DNA from: Urophycis tenuis
Lineage: Eukaryota > Chordata > Actinopteri > Gadiformes > Phycidae
DNA length: 64,000 bases
Direction of reading: 5' to 3'
Assembly (NCBI GenBank): GCA_036785325.1
Contig: JAXIVH010000008.1
Location: 4,464,104-4,528,103 of the forward strand
In this document: positions 1 to 12,100 of the stretch, piece by piece
Layout: the number at the start of each line of letters is the position of its first letter
How positions within the stretch are numbered: the first letter of the stretch is position 1
The notes under the pieces: model-generated
The model's input: only the letters and a program-made list of their open reading frames with translations
What the model was told of the DNA's origin: nothing
Databases searched by the model: none
Program-made: the position numbers and the translations under genes

Positions 1-396
1 TTTTCTACACCTTTGGGTCTGCCAACTTGCATGTAATGCGGATATTGTGACTTGAATCTCACTGCAGTTGGGCCACACACATTGAGTTGGTTGATTTCCG
101 TTTACTGTGTTAACGAGGGTTCTGATGGTTTATTGGGTCATGGAGGGTTCTGATGGTTTATTGGGTCATGGAGGGAGGTTGGGGCTCGTGTTGCAGGACA
201 GACCCAGGCCGCCGCGTCCAGAGGCAGCAACATGGCGGCTGCCGGCGGCCATATTGCTGCCTGTAATGCCTGCACATTATATTCACTCAGATGTATAGGA
301 ATTTAACATTTATATTTTTAAGAAGTCTCACTGCACAATAGCACAAAAAAGAAAAGGGTCCACTGACTCACAACCCACATGTCTCTCGTTCAGAGT

Positions 397-471
<75 letters not shown>

Positions 472-550
472 ATGTGTGTGTGTGTTTGTGCCATTTAAAA
501 AACCATCAATCACAGAAACACATTGAACGTATAATTGACACGCACGCAGA

Positions 551-587
<37 letters not shown>

Positions 588-686
588 TGAGCCCGTCCTG
601 AAAGCTGCTTACTTTTCTCTTATGTAATACGCTGCCTTAAGAGATCCACCAACCATCCTCAGATCCCAGCACCTTCACAGAGCCAT

Positions 687-718
<32 letters not shown>

Positions 719-1232
719 GGGGGGGGATATGATGGCTTCACAGTACCCCCCTGGTTCGACCACTTTCAGTGCTGAGGTTTCTAAGCTTTATTTCTGCGAG
801 GCGTTTGCGTTGGTCACCCGTGCGTCTGTTTGTACAGCAGCAGCAGGGCTGGAGGAGCGACTCAAGGAACACAATCACACAAAAGCCAGAAAACCCGTCG
901 GCCACAATCCTGTGCTCAACCGCCAAACCATTCCACGACAGCTGGTGACCTAAACCATCACAAGTTGACCACGGTGAGGTTGTTATGAACCAGGTGTTCT
1001 TGTATCTGGACATGTCACTGTGTGCAGCCGGTCACAGCCTGCCGTAGAGCCAGAGAGGCACCGCAGGGGACCAGAGGGGCTCTGAAGGCTGTATTTGGCA
1101 GCCTTAAAAGGGGAGGCAGATTATTATGTTACTACCTTGATGGAGCCTCTTTCACCTTTTGGTGCCCCTCAGCCACTGGCTGCTGCCCAGAGAGCTGGGC
1201 CAGCTCCCAGACCAGAGACCATTAAGTCTGAA

Positions 1233-1270
<38 letters not shown>

Positions 1271-1594
1271 TGTTGCTGTTCCTCTGCATGCCCTCAGTAG
1301 GACCTTCCCAGTGCCTTTTCAATTTGTAGCTTTTGGCCACTGGACACCCCAGGCAGTCTCTGTCTCTCTCACTGTCCTAGCTCTATATCTGTCTGTCTTT
1401 CTCTATGACTCTCTCTCTCTCTCTCTCTGGCTATCTCCTCACTCTCTCTCTCTATGTCTCTCGCTCTCTCTCTTTCTGTGTGTGTGTGTGTGTGTGTCTC
1501 TCTCTCTCTCTCTCTCTCTCTCTGGCTATCTCCCTCACTCTCTCTCTCTATGTCTCTCTCGCTCTCTCTCTTTCTGTGTGTGTGTGTGTGTGTC

Positions 1595-1625
<31 letters not shown>

Positions 1626-2450
1626 GTACAGACTGTATTTTTGAAGACAAACATGGCCGATGCTATCTTATCTCGTCCTCCGAGGACAGGTCCACCCCCC
1701 TGGCTGCATGCTTGGTGCACACTACTTTACAGGACAAAAGATCTATATTTGGGACAAGAACCAGGACAAAAAGAGAGTTCTCATTTTTGAAGTGTGTTTT
1801 CAGTCCTTTCACACTCACACGCATGCCTGCACGGCAGCCAGACATGGGGGCACGTGTGTGCGACGAGGTGTGTGTTTGTGTGTGTGATTGTGAGTGACGA
1901 GGTGTGTGCGTGTGTGAGTGAGGAGGTGAGTGCGTGTGTGTGCGTGTGTACAGAGGTCTGTTATGTTAAAGCGGCCCTGTGTGAAACCAGAGCAGCTGAA
2001 CCAGCTAACGTGCGACAGAAGCGTGTAGTGATTATTTTTGTGGTCGAAGAAAGAAACGACGTCATCAATAGAAAAACAGACCCAAGCCTGCGCTGGTGGG
2101 CGGGGCCTGGGGGGGGGGGGGGGGGCAGGCTGGGCATGCTGCACGAGTCACGCCTGCTTGCCGCCACCCGTCGACGCGACTTTATATTTTTCTATGGCGT
2201 GCGCGGCGCCGCACGCCGTCACTCATCCATCGCTCGCCGCGCCAGTCGAGGACCAGCGCAGAGTTTCTGTGGCGTCTTAAGAATCTCTCTGTAGAATCTT
2301 AACCACCGTTATTGCACCGGTTGGTAGAGGTGCGCCCGGCACGCCCGGACCGCAGGCTGGGGCGCGGGACGGGCCGCTGCACAGAAGGGTTTGGCGACAG
2401 ACGTCCTGAGAGGTGTAGCGTGGCGGCGGACTGGCCTCCACTGTTGTAGT
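1..2450. repeat. Gene-free satellite-rich region
   Basis: I see no coding exon here. The stretch holds a (TG)n at about 397-484, a (TC)n at 552-581, a second (TG)n near 689-715, a pure poly-C run at about 1235-1268, a compound (TC)n/(TG)n block at about 1391-1625 and a poly-G run at about 2107-2125. Open frames here are translations of these repeats. A short motif (TGTACAGA.TGTATTTTT) occurs at about 1625 and again at about 3060, on either side of the minisatellite, which hints at a local duplication. Confidence 0.8.
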
Positions 2451-2952
2451 CCCGCAGACGTCTGCTGTCTCGCACACAGACGTCCCGCAGACGTCTGCTC
2501 TCACACAGACGTCCCGCAGACGTCTGCTCTCACACAGACGTCCCGCAGACGTCTGCTCTCACACAGACGTCCCGAAGACGTCTGCTCTCTCACACACAGA
2601 CGTCCCGCAGACGTCTGCTCTCACACACAGACGTCCCGCAGACGTCTGCTCTCTCACACACAGACGTCCCGCAGACGTCTGCTCTCACACACAGACGTCC
2701 CGCAGACGTCTGCTCTCTCACACACAGACGTCCCGCAGACGTCTGCTCTCTCACACACAGACGTCCCGCAGACGTCTGCTCTCTCACACACAGACGTCCC
2801 GCAGACGTCTGCTCTCACACAGACGTCCCGCAGACGTCTGCTCTCTCACACACAGACGTCCCGAAGACGTCTGCTCTCTCACACACAGACGTCCCGAAGA
2901 CGTCTGCTCTCACACACAGACGTCCCGCAGACGTCTGCTCTCTCACACACAA
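2450..2952. repeat. Minisatellite with CAGACGTCTG palindromes
   Basis: About 17 tandem units of roughly 26-33 bp. Each has two GACGTC hexamers separated by CCGCA or CCGAA, followed by a CT/CA-rich spacer of variable length. The second hexamer lies in the perfect 10-bp palindrome CAGACGTCTG. Spacer length and a C/A change separate the units. A poly-G run of about 20 bp follows at 2985-3006. No gene model includes this sequence. Confidence 0.9.
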
Positions 2953-5324
2953 GCCATCGGGGGGACGGGCGGCTCTCGGCCGCGGGGGGGGGGGGGGGGG
3001 GGGGGGACGCGTTCGGTAGCTCGGAACGACGGGGCTTTAACTGTGTCTGTCGGACTCCTTGTACAGATTGTATTTTTTTAAAGGCTGTAGAGATAAGACA
3101 TTTTATATGAATGACAGCGTTAATGTCTGGATTTGAAACATTGTTTTAGTGGAGTGTGGACATTAAAGAAGGCTCTTCCTCAAAAGGACTGGATCCCAAG
3201 ATCTCAGTCTTTTACAATCCCGTATGTTTCTCTATTTATTTCAGCTTTATTAGTTTCAGTTTCTCGCAGTAGTTTATTTTTTTCAAGTCCAGGCACCAAT
3301 AGCGAGTGCAATATAATAATCACTCTTCGTAGCTCTTTCAAAAACCACAAAATATATATTTAAACTGGTATGATGTGTGACAGTAACAAACTTCCATTAA
3401 CCCCCCAAAAAACACATTTACCAGCTAATATTCTTCTTTCAAGCCATGTTTTGGTATGTACGAGACCCTTAGCTAGCCTAAACCCTAGCTTACCCCGTGA
3501 GATTCCCTCTGCTCACATGACAGGAATAATTATGTCAAAATGTCCTACAAATGTCCAGTTCAATTCAGATGGTGGCAGAAATAACTTGTTTTGAAAAGCA
3601 TTAAATGATCTCTCTTCTGAACCGTGAGGTTTTCATGCACTTCTATTTGTAGAAGCTCCTCACTCGTGACTCTCCTCCCCTCTGTTCAGACCAATTCTTA
3701 TTGTCAGAAGAAATTGGAGCTAACTCATAGTGAATTAGAAGTAGCTTCAAAAGGAACGTGGGCTTACATGACTAGTAATCGTTTAGACATATGAAGTGTG
3801 TTACATAGCTCTGGACAATACAGCGTTCTCTTAGGTATATCTGGGTTCTCTTGGGAATATCTGGGTTCTCTTGGGAATATATGGGTTCTCTAAGGTATAT
3901 CTAGGTTCTCTTAGGTATATCTAGGTTGTCTTCTGTATATCAGACAGACAGACAGACAGACAGAAATACTTTAATAATCCCAGAGGGAAATTGCTTAGGA
4001 TCCCATAGGGAAATTGCTTAGAAATATCTAGGTTCTCTTCTGTATATCTAGGTTCACGTCTCCTTTTGGAAGGCACATCTGTTGACCCCGGGTGCCGAGG
4101 GTTCCACTTCCTGACATGCTTTTGTTTGTAATGTCCAGCAAAGTACCAAGCAGAGAGCAGAGTGTGTAGCATAGTGTAGCCCTACCTCACAGAACCACAT
4201 GCTGTCCGCATGTCGCTGCCCTGGTGTCTGCAGGGAGCAACAATGGTGTCGCATTGGGATGAATCAAAAGCATGCATTCATCAGTTTTCAAAATAACAGT
4301 GAAAATAAGAGTTTGAAGATATTACTTCAGTCATTACACGAGCATGCACACGCACACGTGTGTGCACACACACACACTTACACCCCCCACACGCACACGT
4401 GTGTGCAGACACACCCCCCCCACACGCACACAGATGGCACTGTTTTACTGGTTCTCTGCATCCCCTGGGATGTTGCTTGAAATAGTTACAAAGTGTACCA
4501 TATATTTGAGCACTTGTATTTTACAGCGCATTCATTACAAGCACCTTTATGCTCACAAATTATTAATCAAATATTTTTCATAATGCATTGTTATTTTTAC
4601 ACATTATTGTCACCCTTTTGCTTTTTCTCTGTTGACATGAAATGATGCCTAGATTTCATAATGTGTTTATGTTCCCTCATCATGGCTTGACTATAATTGC
4701 CAATGTTTTATAAAGTGACATGCTTCTGGTATGGTTGACGTGTAATGCCCGAAGAATGAAATAAAGCATGTTTACTCATTTAATATTTGCATCGTGCATA
4801 GCTGTCTCTCTGTCAAAACCAAAGTGAATGAATGAACTAGATACAATTTACAGGCTAATACTTTAAATAATTTAGTAGCTAATAGTGATATTATAATACT
4901 CTGACAATAAAACATATAATATAGTATAGCATATATAACATGATACATTGAATGATACACTCTGAATGATCTTTTTCCTCAATGATTGTACGAAACGTTC
5001 CACATGCATTATTCATTTCGATTATTCAGGGTCGTTTTCATGACTTCATATCCACAGTTGTTCGTGACTCAGGCTGACATGTTTCACGAACAAAGGAGGA
5101 AACTCAAAAGGCCAAAGATATCCGCGGATGACAAGAAACACTTCAGAGCTCGCATTGTACGCGAATGTCAACCACCTCTTACATCAGAACATATCGATAG
5201 TTAGATCATGTGTGGATACTATAAAACATTGGCATTTTGTGAAGGCGACAAAGAAAAAAGAAAAAGGATGAAAAAACATTCCGAAGTCTTGTATCGCGTC
5301 TTCCCCCGCGTCCTCTGGGGCCGG
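2953..5324. other. Gene-free region with a lone poly(A) signal
   Basis: I see no supported gene. An AATAAA at 4760-4765 on the plus strand, followed by a T-rich stretch, could end a transcript entering from the left of the window, but no exon supports this. About 3830-3935 carries five or six copies of a 20-bp unit (GGTATATCTGGGTTCTCTTA type). About 4340-4430 is CA/CCCC-rich. An open frame at 4986-5204 (plus) matches nothing I recognise and has no splice context. Confidence 0.5.
3940..4020 (-). mobile_element. 3' tail of a fish LINE/SINE
   Basis: Read on the minus strand this has the widespread fish retroposon tail (AATTTCCCTCTGGGAT then TTAAAGTATT) ending in a (TCTG)n microsatellite. A second partial copy of the tail core follows directly. 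Only the 3' end is recognisable. A related tail ends the SINE inside irf6. Confidence 0.55.
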
Positions 5325-8300
5325 TTACCGCATCTCGCTCTCGAGCTGAGGGGGGGGAGTATCAGAACAGAGTGGTGACCCAACGGTCGTTAGAACCAGT
5401 TAGAACCAGGCTGACCGGACGCAGCGGCCGTGCGGCCCTCACCACCCGCCACTCACCGCCAGAGAGGACTTTACCGCCTGCAGCTGGAAGAAGACGCGCC
5501 CTCCCTCCTCGGGGCAGACCTTCTTGAGCTCCTCTCGCGTCATGCCCAGCAGCATGGAGCCGCTCAGCGACGCCAAACACCGCACCGTGCTGCACGCAAA
5601 CGTTAGCACGGGTCAGCCCTGGCTATGGCGCTGTTTACAGACTCGAAGGGCGTGCCCATGGTTCGACTTACGGGGGAGCTAAGGGGAGCTGGGCTCCCCT
5701 GAAAGCCTGACCTGACACATTCAGGGGGAGCTCTAACAAATTGTCCACTTTAATGCACATGCATGTGAATTGGAAAGTCGTGGTGCACACTGTAAAAAAA
5801 CAGGGCTCCCAGAAGGCCACTGTGTAATTCGAACCCCGGGCGTGCCCACAGCAGGAGACTTCACCGTGCCAGATCACGGCAAACGCTAGCTACATCCAAT
5901 GGTATGTTTTTGGCCATTTTCCACCATAATCAATATGGTTCATGGTTCATTGTTCCACTTATTTAGGTCGGTGTTACTTACATTCGGCTGAAGCCCTTGT
6001 ATTCCAGCCATGCCTTGACTTCTGCAGACTTGGACCTCTTGTTTAGAACAGGGGGGCCAGTGTACTGAGAGAAACATCCCAGTACAATATTACACCGCAG
6101 GAATAACGATAAACAATGACACTAGAACAGAGAAAATGCTGAATTGTGATGATTCAAGTAACCAGTATATGGACTGGGTTTTGCTGAGCACCACCTCCAC
6201 CACCACCACCAGAACACCAGTGGGTCCTCAGTCCAGCCTGCCGCTCACCTCGTCCATCTCAAGGTCCATCTCCGAGGGCTCCGGCTCCAGAGGCTCCAGA
6301 ATGTTGTTGGGTATGAACCCTTGTTCTCCGCACGTGTTCCTCACCATCCACCACTGCTTGGACGCATCCAGCAGCTGTGTGTGCAGGAGACAATACGTGT
6401 TACAGGTCTTACAGGTGTTACAGGTGTTACAGGTCTTACAGGTGTTACAGGTCTTACAGGTGTTACAGGTCTTATAGGTGTTGTTACAGGTCTTAAAGGT
6501 GTTACAGGTCTTACAGGTCTTATAGGTGTTACAGGTCTTAAAGGTCTTACAGGTGTTACAGGTCTTACAGGTGTTACAGGTCTTATAGGTGTTACAGGTG
6601 TTATAGGTGTTACAGGTCTTACAGGTGTTACAGGTCTTACAGGTGTTACAGGTCTTATAGGTGTTGTTACAGGTCTTAAAGGTGTTACAGGTCTTACAGG
6701 TGTTACAGGTCTTATAGGTGTTACAGGTGTTACAGGTCTTAAAGGTCTTACAGGTGTTACAGGTCTTACAGGTGTTACAGGTCTTATAGGTGTTACAGGT
6801 CTTACAGGTGTTACAGGTCTTAAAGGTGTTACAGGTCTTACAGGTGTTACAGGTGTTACAGGTCTTACAGGTGTTACAGGTCTTACAGGTCTTACAGGTG
6901 TTACAGGTCTTAAAGGTCTTACAGGTGTTACAGGTCTTACAGGTGTTACAGGTGTTATAGGTGTTACAGGTCTTACAGGTGTTACAGGTCTTAAAGGTGT
7001 TGTTACAGGTCTTAAAGGTGTTACAGGTCTTACAGGTCTTACAGGTGTTACAGGTCTTAAAGGTCTTACAGGTGTTACAGGTCTTACAGGTCTTATAGGT
7101 GTTACAGGTCTTATAGGTGTTACAGGTCTTACAGGTGTTACAGGTCTTAAAGGTGTTACAGGTCTTACAGGTGTTACAGGTCTTACAGGTGTTACAGGTC
7201 TTAAAGGTCTTACAGGTGTTACAGGTCTTACAGGTGTTACAGGTCTTATAGGTGTTACAGGTCTTATAGGTGTTACAGGTCTTACAGGTGTTACAGGTCT
7301 TAAAGGTGTTACAGGTCTTACAGGTGTTACAGGTGTTACAGGTCTTACAGGTGTTACAGGTCTTACAGGTGTTACAGCTCTTATAGGTGTTACAGGTCTT
7401 ACAGGTGTTACAGGTCTTACAGGTGTTACAGGTGTTACAGGTGTTACAGGTCTTACAGGTCTTACAGGTGTTACAGGTGTTACAGGTGTTACAGGTCTTA
7501 CAGGTGTTACAGGTGTTACAGGTCTTATAGGTGTTACAGGTCTTACAGGTGTTACACGTGTTACATGTGTTACAGGTCTTACAGGTGTTACACGTGTTAC
7601 ATGTGTTACAGGTCTTACAGGTGTTACAGGTGTTACACGTGTTACAGGTGCCCTGCATGCAGCCTGCGTGTCACGTGATGGACATGCTACATGCTACAGT
7701 TCAGGGTTCAGAGACACCGTGACCTAGCTGTGGAGGTGCTTCTGGCCCGGGAGAACCCACTTTGACCCACAATGACCTGCTAGAACCCACAAGGCTACAT
7801 CAGATCTGAATCGTTTGTGGCCGTCGTGGCCGTCCCCCGACCCACTTGGGAGGGGTCCTGATCCATCGTTTGGAGGCTGGACTGCTGTCCCCAGTGCCTT
7901 ACGGTACAGGAGACAGCGGTCCACCATGGGACAGACGGACTGCAGGCTGAACACTCACGGTGACTATCTCCCCCTTGGTGATGCTCAGCTCTTTGGCGTT
8001 CCTCGCGGTGAAGTCGTACAGGACGCGCATGTACCTGGGGTTGACCTCCTCTGGGCTGGAATGCAGAAGGAGACACGCGGCTGTTAGCCTGCAGGACACA
8101 CTGCATGGAGACTGTTAGCCTGCAGGACGCACTGCATGGAGCGCCTGTTAGCCTGCAGGACGCACTGCATGGAGCGCCTGTTAGCCTGCAGGACACACTG
8201 CATGGAGACACTGTTAGCCTGCAGGATGCACTGCATGGAGCACCTGTTAGCCTGCAGGACACACTGCATGGAGACGCTGTTAGCCTGCAGGACGCACTGC

Positions 8301-9147
8301 ATGGAGCGCCTGTTAGCCTGCAGGACACACTGCATGGAGCGCCTGTTAAGGCTGGGTTATGCTTCTGCGTAGGGATTGCGTCGTGATCACGCAATGGCAA
8401 CGCAGTTGCTCGGACGCAGTCATGAGCCCGTGATGGTTCTGCGTGGGGTTTACGTGGGGTTTACGTCTCGAAATGCAATTCAATGCCACACCGGTAGAGG
8501 GACCAGAATGACCATTCTGGTCATTACATACGGATTACTAGCAAGTTAAAAAAAAGTTTACAGAAATGAAGGCAAAAGTTATATATATGTATATATGTTG
8601 TCGCCAATCAGTCCAAGCATTTATCACACCGTAGCGGTGTTTACGAGTGGAAACCAGAAAAGCGATCTCCATCGAATGTAGTTCGCGGACCAATCACAGC
8701 CAAAGCTGGAAGCATAAACTAAGCATAACCCAGCCCTAGCAGGACACACTGCATGGAGACAATGTTAGCCTGCAGGACGCACTGCATGGAGACACTGTTA
8801 GCCTGCAGGACGCACTGCATGGAGACACTGTTAGCCTGCAGGACGCACTGCATGGAGCGCCTGTTAGCCTGCAGGACGAACTACATGGAGACACTGTTAA
8901 GGCCTAGTTATGCTTCGTTTATACTTCCGCGTCGACGCGACGCGTTGGGACGGCGGACCCTTTGCGGACCCTTTACGTCCTCGACGTGCACCTCCCCAAA
9001 TCCTAGACGCGCGTCGAGGCGACGCCGTCCCAACGCGTTGGCTTTGGCTGTGATTGGTCCGCGAACTACATTGGCTGGAGATCGCTTTTCCGGTTTCCAC
9101 TCGTAAACACCGCCACGGTGTAAACACAGCCTTGATAAATGCTTCGA

Positions 9148-9194
<47 letters not shown>

Positions 9195-12100
9195 GTATGT
9201 AATGATCAGAATGGTCATTACATAGCCTACGGATTACTAGCGAGTTAAAAAGCCGCTCTTGATAAAGAACGGTTATGTCACGTTACTTTAGATCAAGACA
9301 TTTAGAAAGTAATCCATAATAAACTACATAGCTGTATATTATATAAAGCAATCGTATCATATAGTCATATCTGTTGATAAAAAAACTTTTGCCTTCATTT
9401 CTACTCTAAACTTTTTTTTAACTCGCTAGTAATCCGTATGTAATGACCAGAATGGTCATTCTGGTCCCTCTACCGGTGTGGCAATGAATTGCATTTCGAG
9501 ACGTAAACCCCACACAATCCCTCCATTGAAGTATCACGGGCTCATGACGGCGTCCGAGCAACGGCGTGGCCATTGTGTGATCTCGACGCGATCCCTACGC
9601 TGAAGTATAAACCAGCCTTTAGCCTGCAGGACGCACTGCATGGAGACACTGTTAGCCTGCAGGACGCACTGCATGGAGACACTGTTAGCCTGCAGGACGC
9701 ACTGCATGGAGACACTGTTAGCCTGCAGGACGCACTGCATGGAGCGCCTGTTAGCCTGCAGGACGCACTGCATGGAGACAATGTTAGCCTGCAGGATGCA
9801 CTGCATGGAGACACTGTTAGCCTGCAGGACGCACTGCATGGAGACACTGTTAGCCTGCAGGACGCACTGCATGGAGACACTGTTAGCCTGCAGGATGCAC
9901 TGCATGGAGCGCCTGTTAGCCTGCAGGATGCACTGCATGGAGACACTGTTAGCCTGCAGGACGCACTGCATGGAGATGCTGTCACACTCAGGCTAACGTT
10001 ACGCACCGTGGGGGCGCAGGCTGCGGGGGGGGCCGCCACGGAGCTGCTTTCTATGAGAGGGAGGGAGGGAGGGAGGGGGGAGGGAGGGAGGGAGAGAGAG
10101 CGACAGATAGATAAATGGAAGATGGAAGACAGCATAACCAATATTTAGTGGATAACCGGTGGAAGTCTACACATCCAGTCGTACACTCAGTGACCTAAAT
10201 AACGTTCGGTGCTCGAGGGCTCACCTGGCTGGGGGCGGGGCGAGGGCTGGGGGCGGGACGGGGGCTGGGGGCGGGGCTGGGGGCGGGCCATGGGCTCTGC
10301 TCCTGCCTGGCGGGCCGTACTGCTGGGACCCCCTCGGACACCTCGGGGGGCTGCCAGCCGTCCAGGAACTCCAGAGTGTAGAGGGGGATGTCATCATCGT
10401 CCTGTGGCCACTTGGTACTTGGGTCATTCAAGATGCACAAAAAGGGAAACAATTGAGATCCAACGTGTTTGGTGTTCTGGGTGGCTACCCTCAAGGTCAA
10501 TGGTGATTATTGATTATTGATTATTGATTATTTAAACCTGCACTAGCCCTAACCCTGAAGCCACCTGTTGGGTCAACCTTGTATAATAAAATGTTCTTCA
10601 CTGGTACACGTAACATGGCGTGTTATTATGGGATGGCGCTGCTCCTCTCACCTGGGGATGTTCCACGGGTCTCCCAGGGACTGCCACAGCTGGTCCTCCT
10701 CCGCCGTGGCCTCCTCGCTCAGGAGCCGGAAGCAGTCCGGGGTCAGCAGGGGGGCCACCACGGTGCCGGGGAGGTCCGGCTGGCAGCGGGCCACCACCTG
10801 GTCGGGCCGAAAACAAAACCACGCCCTTATTTTTGAAGGTCCCACCGACCGACCGTTCGTCAGAAGTGAACTCCGGCCAAAACCAGGGTTGAGGTGTTTT
10901 TTTTAACGTTTTTTTAAAGGACTTACAAAGGTGAGGGTGGTGAAGAGGCAGTGGACGAAGTCAGGAGCGCTGGGGTTGTTGAGCTTTCCATTCAGTTCCG
11001 CCTGTTGAAAATATACACAGGATTACACAGCGTGGGGAGCATCATGGCGTCACATCGCAATGACGGCCGCCATTTTGTTAGTTATCGCGTTGGTAGAAAT
11101 GATTTTTTTGGTCATTGTTTAGTAAACTCAAACGTTAAGGGGAGTGTTTGTTTCATAACTGAGACATCGCAAAATAAAGTTTTCATGAGCCTAGGTTAGA
11201 TTTATATAATAAGGATAATAAGGATTTAGTATTGCCCTAAAAAAATCCCATTATGCATCACTGTACACAAGCCCTATTAGAAAGGTAAGAGCTCCCACCA
11301 GTTAGCAGCAGAGAGAAGCTTGTTGGAAGACCTACCAGAAGGTTGAAACCAAACTTGATCTTCTGTAGACAGGTTACAAACTCCTCCACGGTGGGCATGC
11401 CCTCAATGCCTGAAGATATCAACATTCATCTATCAACAGGCAGCCCACAGCATTGCTGTGTGATGCTAGGCTAGTGGGATATGAATGTGGTGGATAAAAC
11501 AAGGATTTGTGTCTGGATCCTGTGATGTATTAATTGAGTTTTGGTATTTTGGTAACCGGGTTGTACCGTATCTGTTCAGTTCCTGTTTGAGCCAAGTAAA
11601 GAGCAAACGTGCAGCGAGAACGTTGACCGTCTACTGCGAGTGATTAAGTGAAACACCACAGATCCTACTTCACCTTTGTTCTTCTTCTTTTTCTTCTTCT
11701 TCTTGTTCTTGTTTTTCATTTCATTTTTGGTTTCTGCTGCAGCGATTTGTCCCATGAAGATCTCCAGGTCTGTGAAGATGTGGTTCAAGATGTCCTGCAC
11801 AGGGAGTGAGCAAACAGCACACTTACCATTCCATTGTGTGTGGTACCGTTGTCTTGAAAAACATTTTTAAAACAATGACGTTAACAGTCAAACTTGAATG
11901 CATATGTGCCAATATAGGGACGGCCTGTACCAGACCCTTCACCCTGTTCCACACAGCTTGTAAGTCTGATATCAAAGTCTGGGTTCAGAGACATGAAACG
12001 ACGACTGACCACGCTCCTGTCCAGCTCTGTGTACGGCCGGGGGAACTCTTCCTGTAGGGGGAAGGAGAGCTGTGGGGAGGGGTGCTCCTCTCGGGGCATT

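Larger units (their letters stand above)
8085..9980. repeat. PstI-type 31-32-bp minisatellite interrupted by two MITEs
   Basis: The unit is GTTAGCCTGCAGGACGCACT followed by GCATGGAGACACT or GCATGGAGCGCCT, with a central PstI site. Blocks lie at about 8085-8348 (8 units), 8737-8899 (5) and 9619-9980 (11-12). They are the same array split by two related mobile elements. The whole array is in the eps8l3 intron upstream of the first SH3 exon (8055-7959). Confidence 0.93.

Noticed and set aside
2450..2952. Could the regular arrays be CRISPR repeats?
   Set aside because: Units are directly tandem with no unique spacers, and the DNA is vertebrate nuclear.
4986..5204. 72-aa plus-strand open frame
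   Set aside because: It matches no family I know and has no promoter, splice or poly(A) context.
6228..7727. Open frames of 476 and 468 aa on both strands
   Set aside because: They are translations of the 9-bp repeat with no stop codons. The real coding content is only the SH3 exon 6374-6249.
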